A stretch of 64,000 nt of DNA, from contig MNCI01023302.1 of the NCBI GenBank assembly GCA_015680685.1, positions 100,145 through 164,144 on the forward strand, in the 5' to 3' direction. The DNA comes from Gnetum montanum (lineage: Eukaryota > Streptophyta > Gnetopsida > Gnetales > Gnetaceae). Both the position numbers and the translations under genes were made by a program. The notes under the pieces are model-generated. The model ran no database searches and was not told where the DNA came from. It saw only the letters and a list, made by a program, of their open reading frames with translations. This document shows positions 33,217-45,095 of the stretch, piece by piece (the first letter of the stretch is position 1; the number at the start of each line of letters is the position of its first letter).

Positions 33217-34120
33217 ATTTCCTTCTCTTGCATAGAACTTTGGAAGGCGATAGTCAAGATTATATAGTTCAATAGTTTTGCAAGTCCTTTAGTTTCTCTC
33301 ATAGTGTTGGAGGATGTCATAGGAATTTGCAATATAGACATCTTGATAGAATGCACACCCCCATGAATTTTTCCAATTAATTCACCTTGAAATGCAAGTG
33401 ACTAGGAGATACATTGGACTAGATCCTTGATTTATCAAGTGCCAACCTCTAGACTAAGGGTTGGTATAATATAAGTAATATCCATGATATTTAGTTAGGA
33501 AATGATATAGATGATGAGGATAATGATTAGGGATATAACATGCCCATACTTGGCCCACCAAGACCAGAATTCTTTGAATTCTATACATGTGAAATGGATC
33601 TAGTTGATATAGAGGCCATATTAGCATTTGAGGAGTAAACCATTGACCAAAATATAATGGGTTTAGTTCAACATAAGTTCATAAGGAAACATAAGGAGGT
33701 ATTACTACAGCTTTCCAATTTGAGGTATGGACTTTACAGTTGACTGTGGCATAAGGATTTATGACTATGACGATAGACAAGAAACGTTCCTAGTTGGTTT
33801 CATGTGCAAATGTTATTTGGGCTTGTTCTAAAATAGGCATGTAGATTTCTCTAATTCTATAGGCTCTAATATGGTTGGAAGATCTAAGAGTCCAACCTTC
33901 ATCTCTTAGCAAATCTATAAAAGAGGATCAAGCATTAGTAGTAGAGAGTTGAAACTATTTGGTGAGAAAATCTACTAAACTATTCTATCTACAATTAATA
34001 TATTCAATCTAAAAATAAAAATTAGCAATAAATAGGACCCATCTAATAACCCAAGTATAGCAACTTTATTTAGGACCTTAGAACTGAGATACTTATCAAA
34101 ATGCTTCAAGTCGCTATGTA

Positions 34121-34615
34121 TTATAAAATGTGTACTTTGTAAAAATAATCTAAATTTTCCACACCTTTAACAATGGCTAATAACTCTTTATGGGTGCTAT
34201 GATAATTTGGTTGTGCACCACCAAACCTACCAAAGGTGTAAGGACAGATTCTAATAACATTATCCTTTTGCTCCTTTAGGGCAATTCCCCAAAATTCTTC
34301 AGAAGCATAGGTAATTGGAATTTTTGGTAGGTTTTTGCATTTTTCTTTAATTTTATTAACCATGGTTATGTGTGTTTTTGACCATGGAGGAGTAATTTGA
34401 CTAAGCCTTTCATTGAGTAGTTTCCTATTTGCAGCAAGATGTTCATAAAACCTAGAGACATAGTTGATGCATCCTAAGAATTGTTGCAATTGGGTTTTAT
34501 CATGGAGTTCATCAGGAAATTTTGAGATTGATTCTAAAATATGTGTTTGTAGACTAATCCCACCATGAGCAATTTCTAAACCAAGAAATTCAATCTGTTC
34601 TTTGGCTATTTGCAT
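34121..34615 (-). pseudogene. Pararetrovirus RT end and RNase H segment
   Basis: An open 164-codon piece of the polymerase polyprotein that in this family copies RNA into DNA and removes the RNA template. The first residues give the RT thumb motif EFLGLEI, then KFPDEL and QLQQFLGCINYVSRF, typical of caulimovirid polymerases. The RNase H part has the FWGIALKE and NYHSTHKELLAIVKG blocks. The catalytic TDAS-type motif is changed to TYASEE, so activity is not expected even locally. The rest of RT continues to about 35450 in broken frames. Confidence 0.85.
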
Positions 34616-35797
34616 TTTGGTTAGGGATAAGACTAATCCTGCATTATTGACTATTTTAAGGAATTATTCCAAATGGGAGAGATGTTAATCTACATTTTTA
34701 CTCAGATGGAGGATATCATTAATATAAACTAGAATAAAAGGATATGCTCAAAAAATATAATCCATTTTTTGTTGAAATATCAAAGGAGCTATTTTTATCC
34801 CAAACAGTAATACTTTCCATTGATATAATCCTCTAGGCACCATGAATTATATTTTCCATTTGTCTTGTTCTTCCACCTAAATCTACCAAAATCCTGATTT
34901 TAGATCAATTTTAGAGTATACATGAGCGTGGAGTAAACATTGTAAAAGATCATCTTTGCTAGGGATTGGATGTTGAACTGCTTAGATGATTTCATTCAAA
35001 GGCTTGTAGTTTACCACTAGTCATTTCTTACCTCTCACGATTTCAACGTGTTTATTAACAAAGAAAGCAACACAAGCAAACATGCTTGTACTTGGCTCAA
35101 TGAGATCTTTCTCTATTAGCATTCTTATTTCTTCATCACACTCTTGTTTCAATGATGGTGGCATACTTATATGATGTGCCTTAGCCTTGACCTTGACACC
35201 ATCTTTAAGCTCAATATGACACCAATATTTTTTCTTATGTCTGAAGATAGTTGGGTCATCTGAAGCTAGTGTGAGAAGTTTTTCTTGGATTTTTTGAATC
35301 TTTCCCTTATGCTACTCTATGTTGTTTACTACCCATGTACTTGTATTATCTTTTTGAGGTTATGGTGTGAAAATTCTTTGGTGATATATATTATTCCTAT
35401 AAAAATTATGAGACATTAATTGTACATAATGATTTTCTATTGTATAGGGTTCGTACTACCTAAGATTATTTGTTCCTATTAGGAGGTCATATGTATGCAT
35501 GTCATAACAATAGACACTAAATTATATGATTGGTCCTTCTTGTGTCTTTATAGGTATTTTGATAGTGTATTCTAGAGGGGTCTTTTGCTTATCAAAAGTG
35601 ACGTACCTTTTACTTTGTTTCTATCAAAAATGACTTGGAATAGAGGACCATCTAGTGAGAGATATTTTAGCTCTGCTATCCAATAATGCATATGTACTAT
35701 ATAGTTTATATAAAGGAAACTTTATTTAAAGAGTTACCAATGGTAGTGTAGTACTATTTTTATTGTTGTTTACTAGTTGGATAGGCATGACTTTAGT
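34616..35797 (-). pseudogene. Pararetrovirus RT core and protease region, broken
   Basis: Lies between the RNase H segment and the coiled-coil segment, where the RT palm and aspartic protease of this virus family are expected. Frames are interrupted by many stops, and I did not reconstruct them. Assignment rests on position and on continuity with the segment at 34121-34615. Confidence 0.55.
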
Positions 35798-36238
35798 TTA
35801 TTCTTCATATTTTTGTCTTTGAAAACTCTCTTCTTCTTTTTCTAATTCTTCTAGCTCAGTTTTTGCCCATTGAATATACTTCCGTAGCTGCTCTATCCTA
35901 TATAAGCAATTTAAGGGATTTGGTATTTTCCCTATCATTTCTTGATGATTTTTTATTTCTATATCTAATTGGACTTCTAATTCCATTTCTATTTCCAATG
36001 GTTGTGAATCAGGGTATTTTAATAACCTTTCTCTAAGGTTGTACTCTTGGCTAGATAACTCTTGTTTTTTCTCATTTATTTGCCTTTTTAAAGACATGAT
36101 TCTATTTATATCATCTATCGGAGTTATATCTAATTTGTGCTCTAATTGTTTAACTTGCCTAAGGATAAGTTGATACGTGGGATCCCCATTAAGTGGAGCT
36201 AGGTCTTGTATTGGTGTTTGTGCAGATGGGATCCTCAT
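35798..36238 (-). pseudogene. Pararetrovirus-region coiled-coil segment
   Basis: Open frame of 146 codons rich in E, K, Q and L (LKRQINEKKQELSSQEYN, IQWAKTELEELEKEEESF), predicting two coiled-coil blocks. It lies between the capsid-like and polymerase parts of the polyprotein. Its role (assembly or scaffold part of the polyprotein) is inferred only from position. Confidence 0.5.
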
Positions 36239-37169
36239 TTAGACCATCTATGTTAAATTTGGAAGCTCTTTCACTAATAGGTCAAGAAGACATATTTTGA
36301 TATTCTTCAGGATTGGCTTCATAATAATCATGAGATCTTAACATCTTGTCTGCTCCTTCTTCTACTAATGATCTTGGTGGTGGTTCTATATTTCCAACAC
36401 CAAAGGTTATTACCATAGGTCCAAAAGTAAACTCTTCGTTTATTTTTATCCTACCTTTTCCCTTTTGGAGGTAGGAGTATCATGGTCTATAATCCACTTG
36501 TGAACTTGGGGAATCTATATTAGTACCATAATCCAGGATACAATGCTTAAGGACCTTTTTGTCAGTTTGTACTTATTTTTTCTTAAGTACTGGTTTTTGG
36601 GTTTTTACTTTGCTATAAATATTTTCTAATATTTTTTTATTTTTTTAATATTTTAGCCTTTATGCCATATGTCTATCCTAAGACATCACTTAATTTATCA
36701 TTTGTCTAGTTTTGGAGTTTGATGATGTCTGTTGGCATATCTACAAAGGGTTTTTGGTATAATCTATACACTACTTTTCTAAGTTTTCTCTCCTCTTCAA
36801 AAGGCTTTGGTGTTTCTATGAATCTATTTCTAGCACTAGTATTCATTCCTACCCTTATCATTATGTCACATTCTACACAATGATATTTTTTATTGTATTT
36901 TATTGTAGCTTTATGTGGATAGCTATTATGGGATTCGTTTGGCACTTCTTCTAACGTGTTAGAAGTTTCTAGTTGTTTAGAAGAATAGGATTCATTGTGT
37001 TCTAATATTCCTTTACCCTTATCATCATGACTAGGAGTTTTACCTAGAATTTTATTAACATCATATGTAATTCCTAACTCTTTAAAGATCCTTCTAATAC
37101 TATCTTCTGTTGTAGAGGAAGAAGAACCAAAGAAAGAGTTTTTGCTTGGTAATAATGTTGTTGGATCTA
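36239..37169 (-). pseudogene. Pararetrovirus capsid-region-like segment
   Basis: An open piece at 36706-36945 (79 codons) has HCVECDIMIRVG, a CxxC pair in a basic context, and FEEERKLRKVVYRLYQK. The rest is broken. Its position between the movement-like and polymerase segments suggests the capsid part of the polyprotein, but no complete zinc finger is seen. Low certainty. Confidence 0.4.
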
Positions 37170-37640
37170 ATATTCTTGGAAAGTATCATTTTGGCTTTAT
37201 GGCCAAGAGCAATGGACCTATCTCAATAAACCTCAGTGTTTTGAGATTTACTCTATAGAGTTTTATTCCAAGATTATGTTAAGATTTTATAGGGATGACA
37301 TGATCATAAAATTCTTCTAATGTGTTATCCAATTGAGGGTAAAGGGTGTGTATGGGAAAATCCTCAATGTTAATGCTTGTGTCATATTCAATATTTGTTG
37401 TTCCACAAGAAATGGACTATTCTCCAAAAGGAAGGAGAGTTTTAATACTAACACTTTGAAGAAGCTTAAAAATTAACCTTGTACTAATAGCTGTATAAAT
37501 ACTACCTATTTGCACATCTATGAGAATATAGACTATGATCATTAAACTATTGTGTAAGTGGTGATCTCGTAACAATAGCATTAAGTTTGGTAATGTAACT
37601 ACCAAGGCATCTGATTTGAGTCTACCTTTTGCCTGGGTAA
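37170..37640 (-). pseudogene. Pararetrovirus movement-protein-like segment
   Basis: Open piece 37417-37605 with LLLRDHHLHNSL, then GSIYTAIS and LIFKLLQ. An RDxR-type block followed by a G-x-Y block is characteristic of the 30K movement-protein family used for passage through plasmodesmata. Its place at the 5' end of the relic fits. Stops on both sides. Confidence 0.6.
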
Positions 37641-38125
37641 TAATGGCATCTTTGAAAGAGTTGAACCTGTGATTAACTAGGGCAATCTAGTATGGTTGTT
37701 TAAGATGGTAATTAAAGTGCAGGTGGATATAGTAGTTGTATCCATCATAAATCCATTTAGGCACCTCCCTCGGTGAAAAAAGTATAATGCTACTGAATGT
37801 AAGCCAAAACCACTGATCTCTAGTTTGCATTCAAAAAAATGCATAGAACTAATGGATTCGATTGGAGAAAGCTACAAAAGGGGTAGATTTTGCATTGCTT
37901 TAGAACAGAAGGTTGCAAAGAACCAACAAAAGTAGAGTAGAAAGAAGAAATGTAGCAAGCATAAGAAGAAGAGGACATACCTAGAAGGAAAATATTAGAA
38001 CCTGCCATCTCATTAGCAAAGAAGCAGGTTGCCTACTACATGACTTATAATGCCTATCCGTTGGCTACCACTTTGCATCATATTGTTAGCAATCTATGTG
38101 GGAACTCCTCCTACCTCAAGCAATA

Positions 38126-38145
38126 AGTTAGCTCTGATATCACTC
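38126..38145 (-). promoter_or_regulatory. tRNA-Met-type primer binding site
   Basis: The complement reads AGTGATATCAGAGCTAACTT, close to the TGGTATCAGAGC site that plant pararetroviruses and many Copia elements use with initiator tRNA-Met. Its position upstream of the movement-like segment fits a pararetrovirus. Confidence 0.6.
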
Positions 38146-38153
38146 CTTGCTTA

Positions 38154-38959
38154 GATGTGTCAATGTAGATGCATCGATGTAGTGTATAGTCTTACCTATA
38201 TAAATGCTCATACCCACCTCATTTATGGCACATTAAGTTTATAGCATAGCTAAAGTCTTGCAGTTTTCTTAGCCTTGAGTTAGAATATTTTTTGCGTGCC
38301 TACAATGGAAGGTCAAGAAATGGTATGAATCTTTATTCAAACATCTTATACCTAAACACATTGATGTGATCGATAATAAAGATGAGATTCTTAATATTTC
38401 TTGTGGCACTTGTGATAGATTAGTGTTTATTTCATGCACTTTAAAATTAATGCAATTTACATTCTTATTTTAAATACTTAATGCATTTGATAATTAATTA
38501 ACACATAAGTATAATCACTTTGAACATACTGTTAATGATTGGTAACCCAATAGTGTTATCGCTTGGAAAGCCCAGTAGCCTAACACTTGGTAACCTAGTA
38601 GTGTTCATAACAAGTTTAGGATGTGCATGGATGGTGGGCCTAGATGCTTATGATAGGATAGTTAGATTAAGGGATTAGATAGTTAATTAGAAAATTTATA
38701 ATTATTTACCTTTGTTTTCCACTTAGATTAGATAAAAGAAAAAATAAAAATAAAAATAAAAATCATGTGCCTTGACTTACACTTAACCATACAGTTGCAT
38801 TTACACAAGTAAAGCCATGAAGACAATGATCATGTCTTAAGGTCACTACCTTTGCCCATTGGTGAATTTAGGAACTAAAGTCCCCAAAATTTGACTAAAT
38901 CACAAGTGCAACGCTTGTGGTTCATATGGTTGGATTTAGGAACTACTTGCTACTCATCA
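38154..38959 (+). repeat. 5' LTR of element 3, left end truncated
   Basis: Similarity to the 3' LTR starts at GATGTGTCAATGTAGAT (38154) and runs to TCATCA at 38959. About 85-110 bases of the LTR start are replaced by pararetrovirus sequence. TATA box CTATATAAAT at 38196-38205. AATAAA at about 38375. Confidence 0.88.
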
Positions 38960-38978
38960 TTGGCATCATTGCTGAGGA
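38960..38978 (+). promoter_or_regulatory. Primer binding site of element 3
   Basis: TTGGCATCATTGCTGAGGA directly after the LTR end, the same type as in elements 1 and 2. Confidence 0.82.
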
Positions 38979-39639
38979 CATTAATTAGCTCAGTGCGCTA
39001 CATAGGAAAGATAGTGAAAACATCTAATGACATTGTTAAGAAAACTAACACTAAAACATTAAGGTAAATACTAATAACAAAAGCACACTATATTTGAAGA
39101 ATCATTGATATGACTTCTTCTTGTAGGGAAGATTCTCCACCACCATTTATAAGTAGATCCAATCAAAGGTAAGAAGGCCAAAAGACATAAGTGTCCCAAT
39201 AGTTCAAAGTTGTCTATACTCATTTGGATGCTTACACTCTGGATTTCACGTTCATCCTGCATTAGGATGAGCAACTGCAATGGAGGGACATGGAAGGCAA
39301 CATCATATTGCCTCTTGATCGATCTGTTTCTATGATGCTATTGAATAATATCATCAAGTTGGGCATTGCTTGACTTAATGTAAAGTACAAGGTTTAGGAC
39401 CAAGGCCCAATGGAAGAAAGATTAGAAAATGAAACCTTGATATAAGGCTTCAAAAGGAAAAATGTTTCTTAACCACTTATTCCTACAAACATACAAAGAA
39501 TGCAAGGACTTCTTTTCAAGTGCCTCCCAATACACAAATTCTCCCCCTCTCTTTGATGGTGAGATCCTTAGTTGACGATTGTTATCAACTGTGAACAACC
39601 TTGGTGATGGGAAGAATGGGTCCCAAGATTAGGGGATTT
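38979..39639 (+). other. Leader of element 3
   Basis: No motif-bearing frame. A stretch at 39280-39440 has some coding-like sense (EGNIILPLDRSVSMMLLN) but no family. It is either the start of gag or leader sequence. Confidence 0.4.
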
Positions 39640-41710
39640 TAAAAAATGGTAACCATAGTCATTCATCTAGAGGTAGGAATAATGACAGGTAATAAGAGAA
39701 AGATGAACATGGTGATCAAGGTAGGGACTAGAGAAGAGGAGGTAGTAGACATCATTTTGATGCTAATTCTCCTTTCTCTTCACCTTCATCATCATCCTTA
39801 TCGTCTTCCTCCTCCAACTCTGATAGGAAAAACAAAGGTTGGAACCATGAAAACGTAGCAAAGATCATGATGAAGATGAACAATGGGATCAAGATGATCG
39901 TAGATCCCATTGAGAGAACAAGAACTAGGGGCATGAGTAGTAGTAAGGGGATGAAGGTCACAGAGAATGACGACACAACAGGACTCATTATAGGCATCAT
40001 GGCCATTATAGGGATCATAGAGATCATTATGACTATGATGAACCATTGCTACTTACCAAAAATATGTTGAATATTTTAGAGGTTATTAAAATTCCCACTA
40101 GGCACTTGAAGGATAGCTGCATTAAATAGCTGGATATGAACAATATGTCCAAGTTTGAGGGGAAATATAATTTAGATCCATAGAATCATTCGCAAGCCTT
40201 CCATGATGCCTATGCTTTGTAAAATGTGAAGAACCAATGGTAAAAGATAAAAATATTCCCAAGGATACTCATAAAGGAAGCAAAACGTTAGTATCAATCT
40301 TTGGAACCAAAATCTATTCAACAATGGAGTACAATGCTGGAGCTATTCAATGACAAATACCAAATATATTCCAGAGTGTCCAATCTAAGGAGGTAAATCC
40401 AATAATAGAAACAAGACACTCGCAAGTCCTTGGATGTAGCCATGGGTAGGTACTACTCTTTATTGCACTGATGCCCAAGTCATGGATACTCTTAATGACA
40501 TTAGTTACACCATATCATAGATGGGCTTAGAACTAAAACAAGGAGAATCCTTGGGATCTATGCCCAAGAAAGAAGTTCTATGCTAAAGGTCCATCAAATT
40601 TAAAGGCTTATTGAGCAAGTGCCCAAAGAGGAAGGAGAACTAAATAAACAAGTAAGTGCAAAAGAATATAACAAAGATGCCTCCATCTGCAAAAGGGAGG
40701 TCTATTTCTACGAAAACAAGGAGGAGACATCACTTGATGAAGTCGTGCAAAGGAAAACCTTGCTGATCCAGAAATTTGTTACTAAAATATTAACTAAAGT
40801 TGGTACTACTCTTTGTTGCACCAATTCCCAAGTCATGGATACTCTCAATGGCATCAACTATGCCATATCATAGATGGGCTTAGAACTAAAACAAGGAGAA
40901 TCCTTGGGATCTATGCCCAAGAAATAATTTCTGAGCTAAAGGTCCATCAGATTCAAAGGCTCATTGAGTAAGTACCCAAAGAGGATGGAGAACTAAAGAA
41001 ACAAGTGTAGAAGAATACAATAGAGACCCCTCCATCTGCAAAAGGGAGGTCTATTTCTATGAAAATGAGGAGGAGGCATCACTTGATGAACTGGTGTAAA
41101 GGAAAACCTTGTCAATCCAAAAATCTATTATCAAAATATTGGCTAAGGCTAATAACATATGTGACTCTTTAGATGAGAAGTTCCAAACTAATCTAAATAT
41201 TATAAAGAAACACAGAGATCAATGAGAGAGTGGTTGTGAAAGAAAGAAGAAGAAGGATGTTGAAAAGGGATATCATAAAAATAAGGGTAAAGCTGCAATA
41301 GTTGAGGAGGTTTCAGATTTAGAAACTAATGATGATGGATGTTACATTTTCCAATACAAGAATCCCAAGGGATGTTGTCTTGTGTTGTTACACCTACAAG
41401 AATTTGGGATGTACATTCTAAATCCTAGATTGGCAAAGAGGCAAGCGCCTAGGTGGTTGCCTTATCCACAAGACAACTATCAACAATAATTTCACCAACA
41501 AGCTTACTATTTGAGCAGAGTTCCACCTCAACCTCAAGAGTAGTAGCAATAGTGGAACACCGACATTTGTGGGTATGCCACTGCCAAGGTTGCAGTACCC
41601 TTATGACCAACCTAATTTTATGGGTACTATATTTATCAGCCTATCTTTCCATGTGGCACTTCTATTCACACTTCATTTCCACACCATTGCTACCCTCAAA
41701 AATACTATAG
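39640..41710 (+). pseudogene. gag: gag of element 3 with internal duplication
   Basis: The N-terminal part (39640-40080) is charged and S-rich (SPSSSSLSSSSNSDRKNKGW), then DYDEPLLTKNMLN. The capsid blocks at 40100-40470 match element 1: HSQAFHDAYAL, FNDKYQIYSRVSNLRR and AMGRYYSLLH. A 353-bp segment (40449-40801) is repeated at 40802-41150, so the HIIDGLRTKTRRILGIYAQE block occurs twice. A zinc-knuckle-like region is reduced (about 41340-41400). The tail is P/Q-rich. Many stops and several frameshifts. Confidence 0.82.
40449..41150 (+). repeat. Direct tandem duplication of 353 bp inside gag
   Basis: GGTACTACTCTTTRTTGCAC begins at 40449 and again at 40802. The copies stay aligned to about 41150 through the words GATGGGCTTAGAACTAAAAC and GGGAGGTCTATTTCTA, with scattered differences. 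353 is not divisible by three, so the duplication breaks the frame. Confidence 0.88.
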
Positions 41711-41759
41711 AGCAACATTAGATTAGAGCTGGTAGACCAATCCATCACTATTCCTTTGG

Positions 41760-42070
41760 TATTAGTATAAGATATTGTGACGATAGTTTGTGGGTGGTCC
41801 TATCTTGCCAATTTCTTGATAACCCATGTGGAGAATTAGAAAGGAGACTTCCCTATTATCATGGGGAGAGCATGGATAAGCACCATTGATGCTAAGTTAG
41901 GGATTTAAAATCTTTCCTTCAATATTTCCAAAGAAAACAAATTTGAAAAGGTCAAGAAGAAGAGAGTTTCATGCATGACATATAGTGACTATGGACCATT
42001 AAGGGCACATCCCTTCAAGCATGCAATTCATGTGCAAAGACAACAGAAATTTAGAGATGCTTATACATAG
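41760..42070 (+). pseudogene. Protease of element 3 (C-terminal part)
   Basis: FPIIMGRAWISTIDAKLGI (about 41850-41910) corresponds to the PIILGRPFL-type end of Athila aspartic proteases, which cut the Gag-Pol polyprotein. The catalytic DxG region upstream is not readable with certainty. It lies between gag and RT, as expected. Confidence 0.6.
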
Positions 42071-42329
42071 TAGTCACTAAATAAGAGGGTACCTAGTGGC
42101 TAACCATAGATAATGAGTCTAGATTAACAATATGCATGGAACTAGCTGAGAGCCTCACAAGTTTATATGTTGACAACATGGACAAGTTGGAGAAAATACA
42201 TCACCAACTCTCTAATGAATAAAAGAAAATTGATTGGGGAGAATTGAAGATCCAAAAATCTTTCAAATAAGATCTCCTTGAGTTAAAAGCTATATTGGTA
42301 AAATGGAATACACATTCTTACCCAATGGC

Positions 42330-43790
42330 AAGTCAGTAATTATCAATGCCACACTTGCTCCCATACAAAAGAAGAAATTGTTGGAAGTTGTAAACAAATG
42401 GCCAACAACCCTTGCTTGGTCATATCATGAGTTAATAGGAATTGATCCAAGGATATGGTAGCATAGAATTTATACAAATGCCTTCATCAAACTAAAGAGG
42501 TAGCCGCAAAGATGCTTGAACCCAAAGCTCAAACATATTGTCAAAGAGGATATTGAGCAACTCCTCAAGGTGGGTTCGTTTATCCAATTGTAGATGGTGA
42601 GTGGGTTAGCCCACTTGTTATTGTGCCAAGAGGGGAAGGGTAAGTGGAGATTCTTTATAAAATTTTGACTATTAAATATGGCCACTTACAAAGATCATTT
42701 TCCATTTTCATTTAAGTGCTAGATACCATTGTGGGGCATACTTACTATAGCTTTTTGGATGGTTATAGTGGTTATAATCAAAACCAGATTACATTAGAGG
42801 ACTAGACCAAGACAAAATTTACAAGTCCTTGGGGAACTTTTGGATATAGAAAGATGCCATTTGGCTTATGCAATGTTCCTACCACATTTCAACAATTGGT
42901 CCTAAGCATCTTGCAATGGTAGATTGGTAGTAGGGTGGAAGTCTTCATGGATGACTTCTCTACCTATGGGGATACATTTGAGCAAGCACTAGATCGCTTT
43001 GAGCAAGTGGTTAAAAGATGTTTAGAAACTAAGCTAAGGCTAAAATAGTAGAAAAGCCACCTCACAGTCCAAGAGGGCATTGTCTTGGAGCATTGAATTT
43101 CAAACAAAGGGATCGAGGTGGAGTTGGAGAAAATAAGGATCATCTACCGAATAATCAAATAACTCAAAATAGTGAAATGGGTGAGGTCATTCATTGGCCA
43201 CACTAGTTATTATAGGTGCTTCATCAAAAACTTCTCAAAGATCACCAAGTCATTAGTAGAACTTACAAAGAAAGATGCATCATTTGTTTGAACCAAGAAA
43301 TGAAAAAATGCATTCCAATAATTGAAACAAAAACGTGTAGAAACTTTGATTCTATGAGCATAAAACTAGTCTAGGCCATTCATAGTGGATGCATTATATG
43401 ATTGGATGCATTCCACATCATGATGAATGCATCCAATTATTCCTTGGGGAATGTGCTTACACAAATGGATGATTAGAAACATCTATATTACATCCACTAT
43501 GCAAGTAGAAGCATTGTAGGTACACAACTCAACTACACCACCATTGAAAAGGATCTTATGGAAATGGTGTACACACTAGAGAAATTCAAGCACTATGTGC
43601 TTGAATATAAGATTTTTGTGCAAACTGATCACAGTGCCATCTAGTTCCTAATGAACAAGCCAATAGTGAGCCCTTGTGTCATATGATGGTTGGTGATCTT
43701 GTAGGAGTTAGACTTAACAATGGTTGATCAAAAGGAAACTAAGAATATGATGGCTAATCACTTGTCTCAATTGAGATGTGACAACAAAGA
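42330..43790 (+). pseudogene. pol: Reverse transcriptase and RNase H of element 3
   Basis: RT begins with WSYHELIGIDP and QRCLNPKLKHIVKEDIEQLL (42420-42570). It continues with FLDGYSGYNQ, SPWGTFGYRKMPFGLCNV (42740-42880), FMDDFSTYGDTFEQALDRFE (about 42946; FMDD as in Athila, where most gypsy elements have Y-x-DD), EGIVLEH and FIGHTSYYRCFIKNFSK. RNase H: PFIVDALYD, with the catalytic D region altered, YASRSI and TTIEKDLMEMVYTLEKFKHY, then QTDHSAI, with LTMVDQKETKNMMANHLSQL near 43740. This is the Athila sequence style throughout. Isolated stops and frameshifts. No archaeal-type second RNase H is present, which distinguishes it from the Tat relic at 6-8 kb. Confidence 0.92.
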
Positions 43791-43949
43791 GTATGAGAGC
43801 CCACTCTATGATCATTCTTCTAATAAACTCCTCTTTTCTAGTGCTGTTAATTCTTAAACTCCTAAGGAAACAAATTGGTATGACAACATCCTCTTATATC
43901 TACTCACTTAGGAGATGCTACAGGAGTGGGACAATAAGAAGAAATAATA

Positions 43950-45095
43950 GTTTCTTCATTAGGCCAAACACTTCATGGAGATCAAGGAAAATTTTTATAA
44001 GAGTTTTGTAGATGGCTTGGTACGATGGCGTGTTCTCGATGCAAACCAACTTTGATTCCTCCAAGACACACACGAGGATCCTTGTGGAGGCCACTATGCT
44101 AGAAGAAGGATGACCATTAAGATCCTCATGAAAAGATATTTTTGGCCTATAATCTAAAGGGATGACCATCAATTCTTTCATTCTTGTGACAAATGCCAAC
44201 ATGATGGAGGGATGACTACATGCATGGAAGGATCGCAACAATGAATCTGGATCATTTCGATCTTTGGGGAATTGATTTCATGGGGTCCATTAATCCTATG
44301 TCAAATAGAAATACCTACATCATTGTGGCTATTGACTACTATACCAAATGGGCTGAAGTCATTGCCATCATAGACTATTCATCCTCTACGGTGGCACAAT
44401 TTGTACAACAAAGTGTTGTAAGTAGGTACGGTATGCCAAGGATACTATTTCAAACAATGGAATCCACTTCACTAGTGCTACTTTTCAAAAACTTATGCAA
44501 CACTTGGGGGTTGAATATAAACTAATTACTCCCTACAACCCCCAACGTAATAGTCAAGTTGAGGTTACCAAAATACTTACACGTACAATTTGTAAATATA
44601 GGAAGCATTGGAGAAAAAAATTCAATAATGTTATTTAGGCTTATTGGTTAATGTGGAAACTTCCTATTGGTTACTCTCCCTATGAGTTAGTGTACAAGAA
44701 ACTTCCAAATCTTTCCATCCAATTTGAGCTTCATACACATTCAATAGCTCGTGACCTTAACTTGGACCTAAGTTTAGCCCAAAGAGAAAGACTGATGAAT
44801 CTTAACTCTCTAGAAAAAATAAATTAGTGGCCCTGTCATTGAATTAAGTGCATAAGGTACATAATAAACAACACCATAACCTTAGAATAAGGAAAGTAAT
44901 ATTTCAACTAGGAGATAAGATGCTCTACTAGAACCCCATGCATGTACCTCAACGTACCAAATTTCAAATGCTATGGAAGTACCCTTACATCATATATGAA
45001 ACTTTTCCATTTGGGCTCATGATGATATACCATCCTAATAGACAAAGTAAGATATTTTTAGTGAACACCCAACTAATTAAACCCTTCCTTGAATA
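43950..45095 (+). pseudogene. pol: Integrase of element 3
   Basis: Inserts the DNA copy into the host genome. The zinc-binding HHCC region is visible (DTHEDPCGGHYARRRMTIKI and FHSCDKCQ, 44070-44200). The catalytic core starts DLWGIDFMG (about 44257), with the second block AIDYYTKWAEVIA and SRYGMPR. The region of the second catalytic D is changed to QTMEST. The core end (YNPQRNSQVE near 44540) and the C-terminal part are read in other frames, ending FLVNTQLIKPFLE at 45095. Core ORF 44220-44525 is intact for 101 codons. Confidence 0.9.

Larger units (their letters stand above)
33230..38145 (-). mobile_element. Endogenous caulimovirid-like pararetrovirus relic
   Basis: Minus-strand order, from 38145 leftward: a tRNA-Met-type primer site, a movement-protein-like segment, a capsid-region-like segment, a coiled-coil segment, then RT and RNase H. 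This is the order of plant pararetroviruses. About 4.9 kb is readable, less than a full genome. Many stops and frameshifts make it inactive. There is no integrase and no LTR. The right end abuts the truncated 5' LTR of element 3; the left end abuts the 5' LTR of element 2. Gymnosperm genomes are known to carry such relics. Which genus it belongs to cannot be told here. Confidence 0.8.

Noticed and set aside
24625-33221. ATGGC/ATTTC as a target-site duplication of element 2
   Set aside because: Only three of five bases agree; may be decayed, but cannot be claimed.
39646-40070. Methionine/isoleucine-rich and histidine-rich ORFs on both strands
   Set aside because: Shadows of the degenerate gag N-terminus of element 3, which is read in another frame.
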